From NCBI GenBank assembly GCA_004335835.1, contig RWJK01001843.1:1-30602 (forward strand): 30,602 nucleotides of DNA, given 5' to 3'. Position numbers and translations under genes: made by a program. The notes beneath the pieces were generated by a model. It was not told the DNA's origin. It was given only the letters and a program-made list of their open reading frames with translations, and ran no database searches. This document shows positions 15,551-26,754 of this stretch, piece after piece; the stretch's first letter is position 1; each line of letters opens with the position of its first letter. Origin of the DNA: Scenedesmus sp. ARA3. Taxonomy: Eukaryota; Chlorophyta; Chlorophyceae; Sphaeropleales; Scenedesmaceae.

Positions 15551-16141
15551 GCGCGCTCGTAGCTGTCGGCAACCACAGCTAGAGCATTTCATGTTTTGTT
15601 GTGCCAACATGGTGCTTTCTTCAGCAGTGTACTGTGGCCTTGCAGTTGTGGTGACTGATGGGCCTGAAGCAGCTGAGCTCTATCACCAGGCACAGCAGGA
15701 AAGATTGGTTATTACCGTCACAAGCAAGAAGCAAGACATGTACAACTCAACTGATACATGATGCCGTTGTTACCATTGCTGATTAGCACCACAGCTGGCA
15801 ACTGCAAGCCAGAACCGCCAGGGTTCTGTGACTATACCAGGCACAACACACGCCAGCCACAGCCATTGTGTCTGCCCATATGCAACGGCAGAGCTCCACC
15901 GTCCAGTTGACCTTATGCATGCTCAGACAATCTCCATATCTGCTCGATCTTAGATCACTGCAACCAGCTGCTACATCGGCATTGCACAGCACATGCCAAG
16001 CTCAGCACCAGCATGCAGCAGTGCTAACCTATGACAGTAGGCACGCTGCTCTACCTACACTACCTGTCATGCTTCTACAGCATAGCTTGCTGCGAGTTCA
16101 CTGCAAGCCGAACGCTCATGCTGTAATAACGAGTTGTCTCG
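15551..16141. other. Gap between the DUF615-like gene and PanE
   Basis: Should contain the 3' UTR of PanE and the promoter or a missing 5' exon of the DUF615-like gene. Nothing was recognised with confidence. Confidence 0.35.
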
Positions 16142-16766
16142 TCACATGCTCTCTCTCTTGGTCAGCATCGCATGTGGTACTGCCGTCCGCGCCCGCATCA
16201 GCTGAGCAAGCATCTCATTATAAGGTGTAGCCACACCCGCTGCTGCCCCCTGCCGCACCACAAAACCATTCAAGTACTCGATCTCTGTCGGCCCCCGCCT
16301 CATCACATCCTGCAGCATGCTGTTGTAGTTCTGGCTGTTGAGATCCACAACATGCTTCACTCGCTCAAACAGTTCCTGCTCACTCCCCGGCAGCTCCTCC
16401 CCAAACACCGCCTTGCATTCTGCAATGACATGATGCCACACTGCTTCCGCATAAGGGTTGCCAGGTAAGCCGCCATTGCGGCAATGCAGCAGGCCAGACA
16501 GAGGGTTGCTGCAGCAGTTGATCAGCAGCTTCAGCAGCAGCTGCTGCTGCAGCTGCTCCGGTGTGCAGCTGGTGTCGGGCTGCAGCTGCTGCAGGCCGCC
16601 CAGCAGGGACATCATCTTTTGGATGCTGTCCTGCCGCTGCTGCTGCTGCTGCGGTGCAGCTCTTCCTCCAGCTGCACCCTGATGCTGCTGCTTGTGGTTA
16701 TGCTGATCCGCTTCGCCTATGGTGGTGCTGGTGCTGGCGCTGCTGCTGCTGCCGCTGGCTTCACTG

Positions 16767-16797
<31 letters not shown>

Positions 16798-17305
16798 CCA
16801 GGTGTTGACAGGGCAAGCCTGCCACGAAGCTGCCTTGCCCGCAGTGCATCACACTGAAGTCCCCAGTGCGGTAGGCCCCTGCACAGCACACCATGGTTTT
16901 AAACAATTGCAGTGGGCAATCAATCTGCGACATAGCATTGGCAATCCTTCACAGGCAGTTGCTGAGGATGCTAGTGGCTCCAGGTGGCAGCAGCGGAGCC
17001 AGTGTGATGTTCTCCACCTGAGGCTTAACTGCAAGGCTTCCAGCTTGAGATCACATGCGCAGCGCATGCAGGCAGGTGCCGATTCTCACCGTGTGTGGTC
17101 ATGCCCAGCAGAAAGGATGGCGCCGCTGCTGCTGCTTCGCCACCAGGCGGAAACAGCGTGCGCACAGCATCCATGTACACTCCCAGCACGCCATTCGTCA
17201 GCAGCAGCACCACACTGTCATTTGTGAGCCGGTGCTTTATCGTCGCCAGGGCTGGCACAGCGTCAGTGGCTTTTGTTGTAACTAGCAGCCGCTTGATTGG
17301 TGGCC

Positions 17306-17340
<35 letters not shown>

Positions 17341-17573
17341 GCAAGGCCTGCGCTGCTGCTGCAGCCTGCAACCTCGCCTGCAACCTGGTAGCTGCTGCTA
17401 GCTGCAGCGGGCCTCTCCACAGTGACCTTGCCTCCAAGTGCAGACAGTGCTGCTAGCTTTGCTTGGTTGCGCAGCAGCAGCGTGCAGGGGATGCCTTTAG
17501 ATACAAGGGCCTCGCCAAACACGAGGCCGATGCTGCCAGCGCCCAAGATGTGCACGCCTCCTGCTGCTGCCAT
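16142..17573 (-). CDS. panE: 2-Dehydropantoate 2-reductase (ketopantoate reductase), 2 exons, about 406 aa
   Basis: NADPH-dependent reduction of ketopantoate to pantoate, in pantothenate/CoA synthesis. Exons: 17090-17573 and 16142-16878 (1221 nt; split codon restores TTHGAYR). Visible: dinucleotide-binding GAGSIG at residues 11-16, LLVTTKATDA, VLLLTNGVLGVY, GMTTHGAYR. The C-terminal domain has KLLINCCSNPLSGLL with the conserved Lys at about 278, and PTEIEYLNGFVVRQG with the conserved Glu. The family is usually about 300 aa. The extra length is mostly an Ala/Ser/Gln insert (about 189-242) between the domains and a Gln run in the Rossmann domain. The ATG at 17573 is the one just before the Rossmann fold; the frame stays open upstream, so a longer leader is possible. 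Divergent from GLYK. Confidence 0.9.
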
Positions 17574-18065
17574 GCTGGCGACACTCGTTGTTGGCGCTGA
17601 CGCTGCTTTTGCTGTGGCCTTAAGTATTTCTGAATAGCAATGTAACAAGCAACCAGTGAAGCCGGCACGCTGCAGATGAGATCTAGATGCTCTGCAGCAG
17701 TAGTGGTGAGTGTGGCAAGCAGCAGCACCAGGCTGCCAGATGCTGCAAGGGGAGTAGCTGGCCAAGCCTTGAACCCGAACAAGTGCGTTTGCAGGGTGTC
17801 TGACAAGCAGAGGGTGCTGCTTTACTCTCAAACGACTGCGCCATTGGCGACTTGAAGTCCTACAATACAGCACCTCTAGTCAAGAACCCCAACAGTGACA
17901 ATCGCCTTGACAGCTTATCAACCGGGTCAACACGCACTTCTTGTCGCTGGTTCGCTACTCTTCAAAATTACAAAAGCAAACGAGTTATTGATGCACCAGC
18001 CCTGACTGCTAAGAGACTGTTGCACCGCGAACAAGCCTCGCACCCGAATTTGAGCGGTGATCATC
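17574..18065. promoter_or_regulatory. Divergent promoter region of PanE and GLYK
   Basis: The 492 bp between the two start codons. Part may be PanE 5' coding or UTR. No TATA box or known element was identified. Confidence 0.4.
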
Positions 18066-19901
18066 ATGCAGCTTCATGGTAAAACAAATGTACATCATGC
18101 TAGTGGCTGTTTCGGCACACGCAAAGTCGCTGTGCGCCGAGTGCTGAGCTCTTCAAGGCAACCTACGACGACCAGTTCCCTGCTACAACTGCACACTGCA
18201 AGCTGCAACAGTCCTAGTCGCAGAGCAGCACAGAAGGCGCTGGGACAGAAACACAGACTTCGTATAACAACTGCCTCAGCAGCTGAGGCCAATGTGTCTC
18301 TGCAGCAAGATCTGCTGGGTGAGAAACACCTGCTGATGCAGAGCGGTGATATTTGTAGGCTGTGCCATCTTGCAACATCCTTGCTGGGAGTGCACAGCAC
18401 CAGCCACTGCAACAGTGCACCACATGGTGTTTATCTTCTGCAGGCTTACATACTCTTGAACTTCAATCGCAGCCGTTGTCCTGGTTATGCATACAGCTCT
18501 GCTGCAATTGCACAAGCAAGCATGTCTATGTGTGCTGCCCTGCCAGGCCACAGTTCATATCCCCACAGCAATGCCCCTATGCATCAGCTGCATATCAGCA
18601 CTGCTCAAATAATCGGCCGTTTCCTATTTTGACTACCTTTTCTGCAGAGTACATCTGTGGGGGGCCGCTGCTAGAGGCTGCTGGCATCACAGCGCAGCAG
18701 GTGCAGCAGGACGCAGCGACTTGGGAAAAGCTGGGCAGGCAGCTGGCCCGGCAGCTGGGCTTTGACCATGACAGCATGGACGACGTGCAGATGTGAGGGC
18801 TCTTCACCGCTCTGTGATGTCTTCACCTTGTTTTGTCCAGTCTCTTTGGTGCGGTTGAACCGGCTGAATGTGAACGGTAGAACCAGCAAGGCTGCGCAGG
18901 AGGCAGAGTTGCAGAACATAGTGCAGGAACAGGCTGTGCTACGGACCATGTAAACAGCAGCTTGCTTCGATGTAATCAGCATGGATGTTGACAGGTTGGC
19001 CAGCTGGTGATTGATCAGTCAGTTTCTTATGTAGTGTGGCAGCAGCGAGCGTCACCCGCAGCCTGCAAGAGAAGCAGCTGCAAGGCACAGCCAACAGCAG
19101 CCAGTTGATGCAGCAGGCGCCTGCATCTACCACATGGCCACCACGCTGACAACAGCTGCTGCTCGTGCTGCTGCTGCTGCTGCTGCTGCTGCTTCTGAAC
19201 TCCACAGGCTGCGCGTGTACCGCTACTACCTGCCGGTGTTCTTCTGGGTGCAGCAGCAGCTAACGCAGCACAAGCACAAGTTCCAGGGCAAGGACACGCC
19301 GCCCCTGGTGGTGAGCCGCCCTCCTGCATACAAACCATGCACCTAAGCATATGATTTACGTGCGCAGGTGCAGCTGCAGCTGCACATCGAGCGCACCAAT
19401 GGATGCGTGTGTATGGTATGCATCAGGCTGCCAGCGAGCCGTGCGTGCCTGCCGGCCTGCCTGCACGCATCCATCGTATTGTGCGCTCTGGCAACTAGCG
19501 ATGAGCATTCTCACAGCCAACATCCATTGCTCGAGACACCGCATGTCACGGAAATACTTTCAACGTGCTCACCCCCATCATCTGTATCGCTTGTGCTGCT
19601 ACTGCTGCTGCTGCTGCTGCTGCTGCAACTGGGCATCAGCACCCCTGAAGGCTGCGGCAACTCCACCCTTGCCCCACCCTAGTGGAGCAGCTGGAGGCAC
19701 TCTTCACCTGCATGTTGCAGTGTGTTGGATTCATCACCCCAATCTGCTGCTGCCGCTGCTGCCGCTGCTGCCGCTGCTGCTGCTGCTGCTGCTGCTGCAG
19801 CTGGGCATCAGTGCCCCTCAAGGCTGCGGCAAGTCCACCCTAGTGGAGCAGCTGGAGGCGCTCTTCACCCGGCTGTTACAGTACGTTGGATTTATCACTC
19901 C

Positions 19902-19941
<40 letters not shown>

Positions 19942-21001
19942 AGCTGGGCATCAGTGCCCCTCAGGGCTGCGGCAAGTCCACACTAGTGGAGCAGCTGGAG
20001 GCGCTCTTCACCTGGCTGGGCACAGCAGCAGCAGGCGTGTCCATTGATGACTTCTACCTCACCAATGCAGGACAGACTGCACTGGCAGCAGCGCAGCCAG
20101 ACAATCGGCTGCTGGCGCTGCGTGGCAATGCGGGGAGCCATGACTTGGAGCTGGGGGCCGCGGTGTTGAAGCAGCTCAAGGGGCTTACTGGCAAGGGCCA
20201 GACAGCAGCAGTGCCCAGGTGAGGGTGAGGGTTGGGATTGGAGGTGAACCTTGACGGCAGTGCTGCTGTTGGTGCAATGCTATCATACTGGGTGCGGTTG
20301 CAGGTGGAGCTGCAGGATGGTTGAGTGGGAGAAGGCCACCAGGGGCAAGTGGTCAATTTGATTGTGTAGTCTGCCAGTTTCACAGTGGCTGCGCGGAGTT
20401 CGCCAGCTGCCAAATCTGCGAATTTTCATTGCACATAAGCAGCTTTGAGACAAGCATCCCGTACCGCATCTGCTCACCCTTGGGTGTGAAAAACCTTCGC
20501 CGTGCAGCCCCCGTCGCAACAATTGCAACATCTCTGTGTGCATGCTCACCCTCACCTGGTGCTCCTCGCAGGTACGATAAGTCTGCATTCCAGGGCCGTG
20601 GCAACCGCGCAGACCCCTCCACATGGCCAGTTGTAACCGGACCCTTAGAGCTTGTCTTCTTTGAGGGCTGGATGAGCGGCTTCAGGCCTGTGGGCGAGGC
20701 TGCTGCTGCTGCTGTGGAGGCTTCTCTGGTGGAGGTGGATAAGCAGCTGGCAGCGTATGAGGCTGCCTGGGACAGTGCGGTGGACGCGTGGCTGGTCATC
20801 CGCATTGGGGACCCCCAGGTGAGAGAGTGTGGCAGTGGCTTGGCTGTTGACATGGCTTGTGCTTCAGTGCAGCTGCCAGCCGATGCAAGTTGGTAGGCCA
20901 TTTTCTAGATCGATGGTCTTGCGCATGCTGCCTTCAACTTGCGCATGCTTTTCTGCTTTGGGACTTCACCAACACAAGCCTGGATTCCCCACTGTCGCCA
21001 C

Positions 21002-21034
<33 letters not shown>

Positions 21035-21281
21035 TTTGCAGTGGGTGTTTGGCTGGCGGCTGCAGGCCGAGCAGCGCATGCGGGCAGCAGGCAAGCCAGG
21101 CATGACCGATGAGCAGATCGCCGACTTTGTGTCGCGCTACATGCCTGCCTACAAGGCCTACCTGCCCGGGCTGTATGCAGCAGGGCCCACCACCGCTAAG
21201 GCAGGCCACACGCTGATTATTGAGGTGGACCAGAGCAGGTCGCCAGTGCCTCAGCAGCCCAAGCCGCTGCCGCTGCAGTGA
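18066..21281 (+). CDS. GLYK: D-glycerate 3-kinase, 6 exons, about 420 aa
   Basis: Phosphorylates D-glycerate to 3-phosphoglycerate, the last step of photorespiration, in the plastid of plants and algae. Exons: 18066-18318, 18648-18792, 19208-19310, 19944-20218, 20572-20818, 21042-21281 (1263 nt, phases agree). The first ~75 residues are Ser/Arg/Ala-rich and acid-poor, like a chloroplast transit peptide. Joined motifs follow plant GLYK throughout: DLLEYICGGPLLE, YYLPVFFWVQQQL, the P-loop GISAPQGCGKSTL (Lys at about 178), SIDDFYLT, RGNAGSHDLE, VPRYDKSAFQGRGNRADPS, FFEGWMSGF, FVSRYMPAYKAYLP and the C-terminal IIEVDQSRSP. Two echoes of the P-loop exon edge lie in intron 3. CTG tracts precede the acceptors of exons 4 and 6. 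Confidence 0.94.
19560..20015 (+). repeat. Triplicated intron end plus P-loop exon edge of GLYK
   Basis: Three units, each a CTG tract followed by about 70 nt of exon 4 (GISAPQGCGKSTLVEQLEAL), start near 19629, 19801 and 19944. Unit 3 is the functional exon. Unit 2 keeps the CAG acceptor and the Walker A motif but is in a different phase with what follows. Unit 1 has CAA in place of the acceptor CAG, Asn in place of the P-loop Lys, and a 10-nt insertion. Spacings are about 172 and 143 nt. Confidence 0.94.
21003..21041 (+). repeat. CTG tract before the last GLYK acceptor
   Basis: Ten CTG triplets then tttttgcag, directly preceding exon 6. Confidence 0.85.
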
Positions 21282-21883
21282 TCGAAGCGGTTGTTGGGTG
21301 TGGTTTGGGTTGGTTTGATCAGTTTGTGTTTGGCAAGGCGCGCTGGGGACTTGTGGTGGCTGAGTGAACAGCCTGCAGCATGAAGAGAAGCCTGGTCTGT
21401 GGCGAAGCATTATCATAAAACACGTGCAGTGTAGAGTGCTGCCAAAGTGGGGACTACCACTGGCAGTACTGCCGTGCGCTTGGCAGCAGTGGTAACAGAA
21501 CGTGCGCTGATTGTTGGATGCACGGTGATATCTTGTCGATCCAGGCTGAGTTCGCCGGTGCCATTTGCCTCTTCCCGCCTTGAAGGCGCCAAGTTTACGC
21601 ATCGTCCTCGTCCAGCGACCAGAGAAGCTGCCTACGCAGAAGATTGGTATAATCTTGAACGTCAACAGTAAAATTTGTCATTATTCGTCGTCGCATCCTC
21701 GGTTGCATGCCGCCTCATTACACTACTGCCGACAGCATCGCGCTGTGGCTTCGTGCAGCTGCCTTCAAGGGCGCATTGCAAAGTGGCTTGACATTCGTCT
21801 TATATTTACAGCATCCCAGCCACAAGTAGCTCAATCACGCACGTTTGTACGGCTCAAGTCTCCATTGCCAGCGCTAGGACGAC
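21282..21883. other. Gap between GLYK and the lipase gene
   Basis: Contains the GLYK 3' UTR and the lipase promoter side. No gene, RNA or strong motif was recognised. Confidence 0.35.
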
Positions 21884-22015
21884 ATGCGTATATCTACAGC
21901 CGTAGCACTGCTTGGTGAGCTTGTAGTGAACCGCTTGTGCAGGACGACTCAGTTATTTTACGACCTGGTAGTTCTTCTTGTGGCATGCAGCAGCATGGCA
22001 CAACAGCAGCTCGGC

Positions 22016-22060
<45 letters not shown>

Positions 22061-22147
22061 GCAGCTTTTGCTGCTGCAAACAGCAGCGCTGCTGTGCTGC
22101 CAGCATCAGTGATTGCAGCGACACACCGCTCCAGAAGCAACTCATAA
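21884..22147 (+). other. Candidate 5' coding exon of the lipase gene, unresolved
   Basis: An ATG at 21884 opens a frame with a hydrophobic stretch (LFYDLVVLLVACSSMAQ), which could be a signal peptide, followed by a long Ala run from (GCA)n. No donor of the right phase (1) was found in this frame to join 22200. A neighbouring frame has a phase-1 donor near 22108 but no signal-like stretch. Left as a candidate. Confidence 0.3.
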
Positions 22148-22199
22148 TGCACTGCACCACATACTGTTTACATACTGCTCTCTGATGTTGCCTGTGCAG

Positions 22200-22303
22200 T
22201 GTGCACTGCACAGGCGCTGTTCTTTTACAGCGCCCATGCACAGTTTGCGCAGCAGGTGCTGGATGCAGGCCTGTATGACAGACCTGATCAGCCCTTCAAC
22301 AGC

Positions 22304-22335
<32 letters not shown>

Positions 22336-24188
22336 GGGAGGAACAAGTACGGCAGCAGCACAGCCGCAGTTCTGGCAGCCAGGCGTTAGGCTTGCCAGCT
22401 GCTCAGCAACACAAATGTTGCTAACAGACTTAGGAATCCCATCCAACTACGCTGAACTCAGTCCTGCGGAGCAAGCCACCCATCCCTCTATAGCAGCAAT
22501 CATACAGCTGGCATACACGTCATGGGTAGACAAGGTTCAGGAGCAGCTGGGCGGCTGCTTGAGCGGCCTAGGGATCGATGTGTCCAGCATACAGACAATC
22601 AATGTGAAGGTACAGCCATATGGAGGGACGATGACGGCGCTGGTGATGCGGGCTGGCAGCAAAGGGGTGTTTGTGGCTTTCAGGGTGAGCAGTGTGTGGC
22701 TGACCTGCCTGCAGGGCAGGCTTCAGGAGCATCAACCACAGCGATGTCTGTGTCTGCTGCTGCTATTGGGTGTGCGCTTGGTGGTTGGCTGCGTTCTGCG
22801 CTGACGCGTAAGTTTTGCTGTACAGCGTCCCCTGCATTGTCTCCTTGTGATTATTGGCGGGTCAGGCCCAGGGGTAGGCAATGCTTCTGACTGATTTGGT
22901 GCGCAAGGCAAGGTCTGTGATATAGGCATACTCAACCCACAACTGATCCAGCAGCAACGCAGCACCAGCCACCGCTGCCCTCCATGCTGCCACATCTGCC
23001 GCAGGGCACCGACTTTGAGGATCCAGCGGACGTCCTGATTGATGCTGACTGCGCGCACACGCGCAACGTGCGCAACTTGTTCACGGCCAGCGGCAGGGGC
23101 AATGTGCGGCTGCACGGCGGCTTCTTTGCGGCGTGGCAGGCGATGGAGCGGGACGTGACTGCCGCAATCAACAGGCAGCTGGTCAAGGTGAGCTTGATGA
23201 TTGACACTGCATAATGCTTGCCTTGATGAAGACAGGTTTGACTGTGCTGTGATCCATGGCGGCTGCTTGTGTTGAGTTTTGAGTATTTGGGCGGCTTAGC
23301 CGTGCACACTTGCACTGTCGATGTGGATGTTGGCTGCCTGACGGTGTGCTAGGTAGCGGCTGAGCAGTTTGGTTTTGCGCATTGCCACACAGCGTCGGTA
23401 GCAAACAGCTCAACCTGAATTATTTGACAAACAAACACACGTGTGGTCCTGCTTGTTTCCTGTCCCAGGTCGATGCAAACAAGCGCGTGTACTTCATAGG
23501 CCACAGCCTCGGCGGCGCATTGGCAGCAATCGGTGCGCTGCGCTCACAGTTCCGCTGGCAGACCGCCGGCTCCCCCAACCAAGTGGCAGGTGTTTGGCTC
23601 TTTGGCTGCCCGCGCGTCGGCAATGCTGGATGGCAGGCCCTGTACAACAGCCAGCTGCTGACAAGGACCCTCCGCATGAGCAACTATGCAGACTTTGCAG
23701 CGCGGCTGCCGCTGCCGGTGCAGGTCTGCCCCACCAACCTCACTGCCACATTCAGCTTCTACCACGTCGGCAGGTCTTTAGTATTGTGTCCAAACCCTAC
23801 CACGGGCCTGGTGGATGGGGTTTTGCAGCCCAGGGGTTCAGAGAGGCTGGACTGTGGTGTGCTCAGTGATGTGCCGGACCTTACAATCAGGACGCACTGG
23901 CTTGGGTCGTACTTTGATGCTTGGAGGAGGCATTATGTGCAAGCTACTGGGTTGAGCCTGGCAAATGATGTGCGGCTGCAGAGTGTTATGTGTGAGGCGT
24001 GCAGCTTGTCGTTCCTCAGCCTTGCAAAGCAGCTGAATGTGCCGGCGCGTGCGGGCGGGCCGGTGACGTGTGCGGTGCATGCCAACTGCAACAACAGGAG
24101 GGCCTGGGATGCTGCTGCACTGGTAGGCAGCACATATACAAAGAGTTACAACCCACTGTCGCTCTGCATGACGTACATCTGCAGCTAA
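22200..24188 (+). CDS. Class 3 lipase (fungal-type alpha/beta hydrolase), at least 3 exons
   Basis: Exons: 22200-22684, 23005-23187, 23469-24188; 22200 follows a cctgtgcag acceptor and needs one nucleotide from an upstream exon. FRGTDFEDPADVLIDAD joins exons 1 and 2 and matches the oxyanion/lid region of lipase class 3; VRLHGGFFAAWQ follows. The nucleophile elbow is GHSLGG in exon 3, the acid is probably Asp in NYADFAARLPL, and the His is in IRTHWLGSYFDAW. The Cys content (CEACSLS, TCAVHANCNN, SLCMTYICS) suggests a secreted or vacuolar protein. Hydrolysis of acylglycerols or polar lipids is inferred from the family; the substrate is unknown. An Ala run is coded by GCA repeats in exon 1. No splice-edge echo was found in this gene. 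Confidence 0.85.
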
Positions 24189-24385
24189 CCATTGTGGACT
24201 GTGGCTGTACGCTGGACAGCACACAGCGTTGCAGTCCACATGGCGTGGACAGCGGGGAGGATGCTTTTCTTGTGTTGTGTGCATGTATTTGTGCTGGTGA
24301 TCGCGCGTGTCATGTGTGTGCATTTCACAGCACATCATGTGCTGTGCGTGTGCCGGTGTATGTGGGCATGATGTCCACCTGGCGC

Positions 24386-24413
24386 CACATACCTAGCTGG
24401 CTAGGTATATGTG
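24386..24413. repeat. Near-palindrome
   Basis: ATACCTAGC and GCTAGGTAT are perfect 9-bp arms separated by 2 nt, extending imperfectly to CACAT/ATGTG. It lies about 200 nt past the lipase stop. It could be a cruciform or the trace of a small element. Confidence 0.6.
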
Positions 24414-24627
24414 ACCATTCCATGCTGTCAAAGCTGCAACCCTGCAGGCTGCAGCACCACAGGGTGAACACAATGTTTGACTGCGTTGCTGCGCAAATCC
24501 TTCAAGGTCATGGCGTCTGCAATATTTGTTACAAACACCAATGCATATGCTGTCAACAAAGTTCAACATGCAAATTGCTGCTCAAGGTAGTAAGGCATCA
24601 TAATCATGTCATAACGTAGATGTCAGT

Positions 24628-24632
24628 TGTAA
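24628..24632 (+). terminator. Possible TGTAA poly(A) signal of the lipase gene
   Basis: First clear TGTAA on the coding strand, about 440 nt after the stop. Weak evidence. Confidence 0.25.
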
Positions 24633-25174
24633 GTCCACTGCAAGAGGTGCATGTTGCAGCACCAGGGTGATACTTCAGTCTGGTTGCTCTTGTCTGAGCA
24701 GCTTGAGCCTGCAGCCTCAACTGGCATGCTTATAAAAACAAAATGGCTTAATGGCTTGGTAATCATGTCAATTCAGTGTACAAACTTGAGCTATCCACTA
24801 TCCAGTTGTGTGCGGCACGCATTTGGCTGCAGCTGAATCCCTGTCTGACAGACAGAACAGAAAATATGCATCTCAAGGCAGCCAACAGATCATGCACATG
24901 CCAAGAAACCATTGCAGCCATGACTACTGATGTGGCAGTGCCATGCAGCATGCGCAACCGCGCACATATGCTTGTTTGAACACTTTGAGGAAACTTGCAA
25001 CACTCAGCAAACAATTGTCCTCAGACAATGGTACTACCAGAGATAGTATCTCAAACAGTATCTCAAACAGCCGCCAACCATGCAGAGCTGAGGCTGCCGC
25101 CACCAAGGACGTACACCTCACAAACAAACAAGCATACTTGTCGGCTGCTGAGCCACAGCGCAAGCCAGCCCCTC

Positions 25175-26754
25175 CTACTTCTTCTTGCCCACACATACAG
25201 TCCTGCCTTCTGCATCTTTGCGGCAGGATGGTTTAGTGGCGCAGTAGATGCTTGTAAAGGCAGTCTTGTCATTGTGGATAGCGCCTTCACCAGCAAAGCA
25301 GGGCACCTTGCTGGAAGTCACATCGCCTTTGCAGAAATCAAAGTCGTAGGCTGCGCTGTTGGCATGCCTGTTGCCCTTGGACTCTGCGCAAGCGGGCCAG
25401 CAAGAAAACGGTGGTAAGCTTTGCTCCTTCGGCTGGGAAAGGAGGTCTCCTGGTGCACAAGCAGTTCTGCAAACACTCTGCCAACAAGCACAAGCAGTTG
25501 CACACATTTGGTGACCAACTTCCTGTAATTTGTCCTACACCTCAATAGGTTTCATAAATATTTTAATTTTATAAAAGTATGCCTGCTAGCAAAGCTAGCA
25601 ACGCTTCTGGGCGTAAGCACACTTGTTTTATCGAACAAAAACCTCGCCAGAAGGCTAAAATTTTGAATTTAAAAAATTTAAATATTCTTTTTTAGGCTCT
25701 ATATTTTTTCAAAAAACCCTCTAATCAAAAATAAAAAAAAAACTGCCGCTGGACTGCAACTAGCCATCAGCACTACCCAGGTGGCATGCATACAGAGATC
25801 AATTGCCACTGGCCACATCAACAGCACCCATGGGATGTTAAAACGTTACAGGCATGCCACACAGCGCCACCCACCCTGGATCAGGTCCCATGCCAGCATT
25901 GCTGCAGCATCGCCATGCAGCCAAGCACCGCCAGGCTGCCTCAGCGAGCTGCAGACAGGCACTTCTAGGCCATTGAACAGCACCCTGCAAAGTGCAGTGC
26001 GGCAGGACACAAAGGTTGTCATGAATTGCCTGCAGGAGAAGACTCACACTGAGCATTGGACTTTCTGAGGGTGTGTAGAATATGAGCCCAGGCTGAGCTG
26101 AGCTAGGCTGGATATGACAGAAACGCATGCTTCCAACACACAGACCTGCAACAATTGCTGAACTCTCACTTTGAGCTGCACTGCACTCACTGCGCACATC
26201 ACCATGCTTGCTGGCTGTCAGCCGCCACACAGCAGATGGCACCAGGCTAGCACTGCTCCTGCAGGCTAGCACCGCTCATGCAGACAAGCAGGTTATGCTT
26301 CGACTGACCTGGGTTGGCCATCAATTACAGCTGCCTGCAGCCGCCGACGCCCTCGCAGGTGTTGCAATGATGCTGATGCACCTTGAACACTGCGGCACGC
26401 AGAACAGATGGCACACTTGGAAACCCATACCACTACCGGATCGGCCAGCCAACACGTCCATTGAACATGAGGACTGCGGGTTATTCAAGCCAGCAGCACT
26501 CTACGACTAAAAATGTTGGTGAGTGCAGCCATGACCTGGCTTGCTGTACTGCTGCTTTGCTGCTGAGTAGGCGCTCGGGCAGGGCGCCCCTGCGCACCAC
26601 CTGATTCTGCTACTGCTCTGCCTCACCTGCTCAAGCAAAAGCATAGCAGCAGCGTGATGCAGACGGCTCGGACCGCTCCACCGTCCATTCTTTGGGGCAG
26701 GCTTCCGTGCTGCTTCCGTTTCCGATTGAGCCTGGTGCTGTTGGCTGAATAATC
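25175..26754 (-). CDS. Unrecognised Cys-containing protein, at least 5 exons
   Basis: Exons that join in phase on the minus strand: 26627-26754 (LFSQQHQAQSETEAARKPAP...AMLLLEQ), 26415-26473 (SSCSMDVLAGRSGSGMGFQ), 26309-26389 (VQGASASLQHLRGRRRLQAA), 25875-26029 (QFMTTFVSCRTALCRVLFNG...LAWDLIQ) and 25175-25383 (SKGNRHANSAAYDFDFCKGD...EGRTVCVGKKK stop). The last two are the most secure: good GT/AG sites, matching split codon and non-repetitive composition. The last exon has five Cys in about 70 residues, suggesting an extracellular or disulphide-bonded domain. A possible first exon begins with ATG at 27344 (MVRSFVLGCIAVHSPGSAIL), but its join is not resolved. No family recognised. The final intron (25384-25874) contains the AT-rich segment. 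Confidence 0.5.
25546..25741. mobile_element. AT-rich palindromic segment, possible organellar DNA insertion
   Basis: About 195 bp that is strongly A/T-rich in an otherwise GC-leaning window, with A and T homopolymers. It contains TGCTAGC-AAA-GCTAGCA at 25584-25600 and an inverted pair CTTCTGG (25604-25610) / CCAGAAG (25647-25653). Composition and short palindromes resemble intergenic repeats of green-algal plastid or mitochondrial genomes. It lies within the last intron of the unrecognised minus-strand gene. Confidence 0.45.

Larger units (their letters stand above)
24189..25174. other. Gap between convergent lipase and unrecognised gene
   Basis: No coding exon recognised. Holds a near-palindrome at 24386-24413 and a possible TGTAA signal at 24628-24632. 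Confidence 0.4.

Noticed and set aside
17574..17873. N-terminal extension of ketopantoate reductase
   Set aside because: The frame is open upstream, but the first codon there is GTG and the composition is not clearly a targeting peptide. The ATG at 17573 directly precedes the Rossmann fold.
19351..19986. 211-codon Cys-rich open frame
   Set aside because: It is a product of CTG/TGC tracts across the GLYK intron 3 repeats; the true exon is in another frame from 19944.
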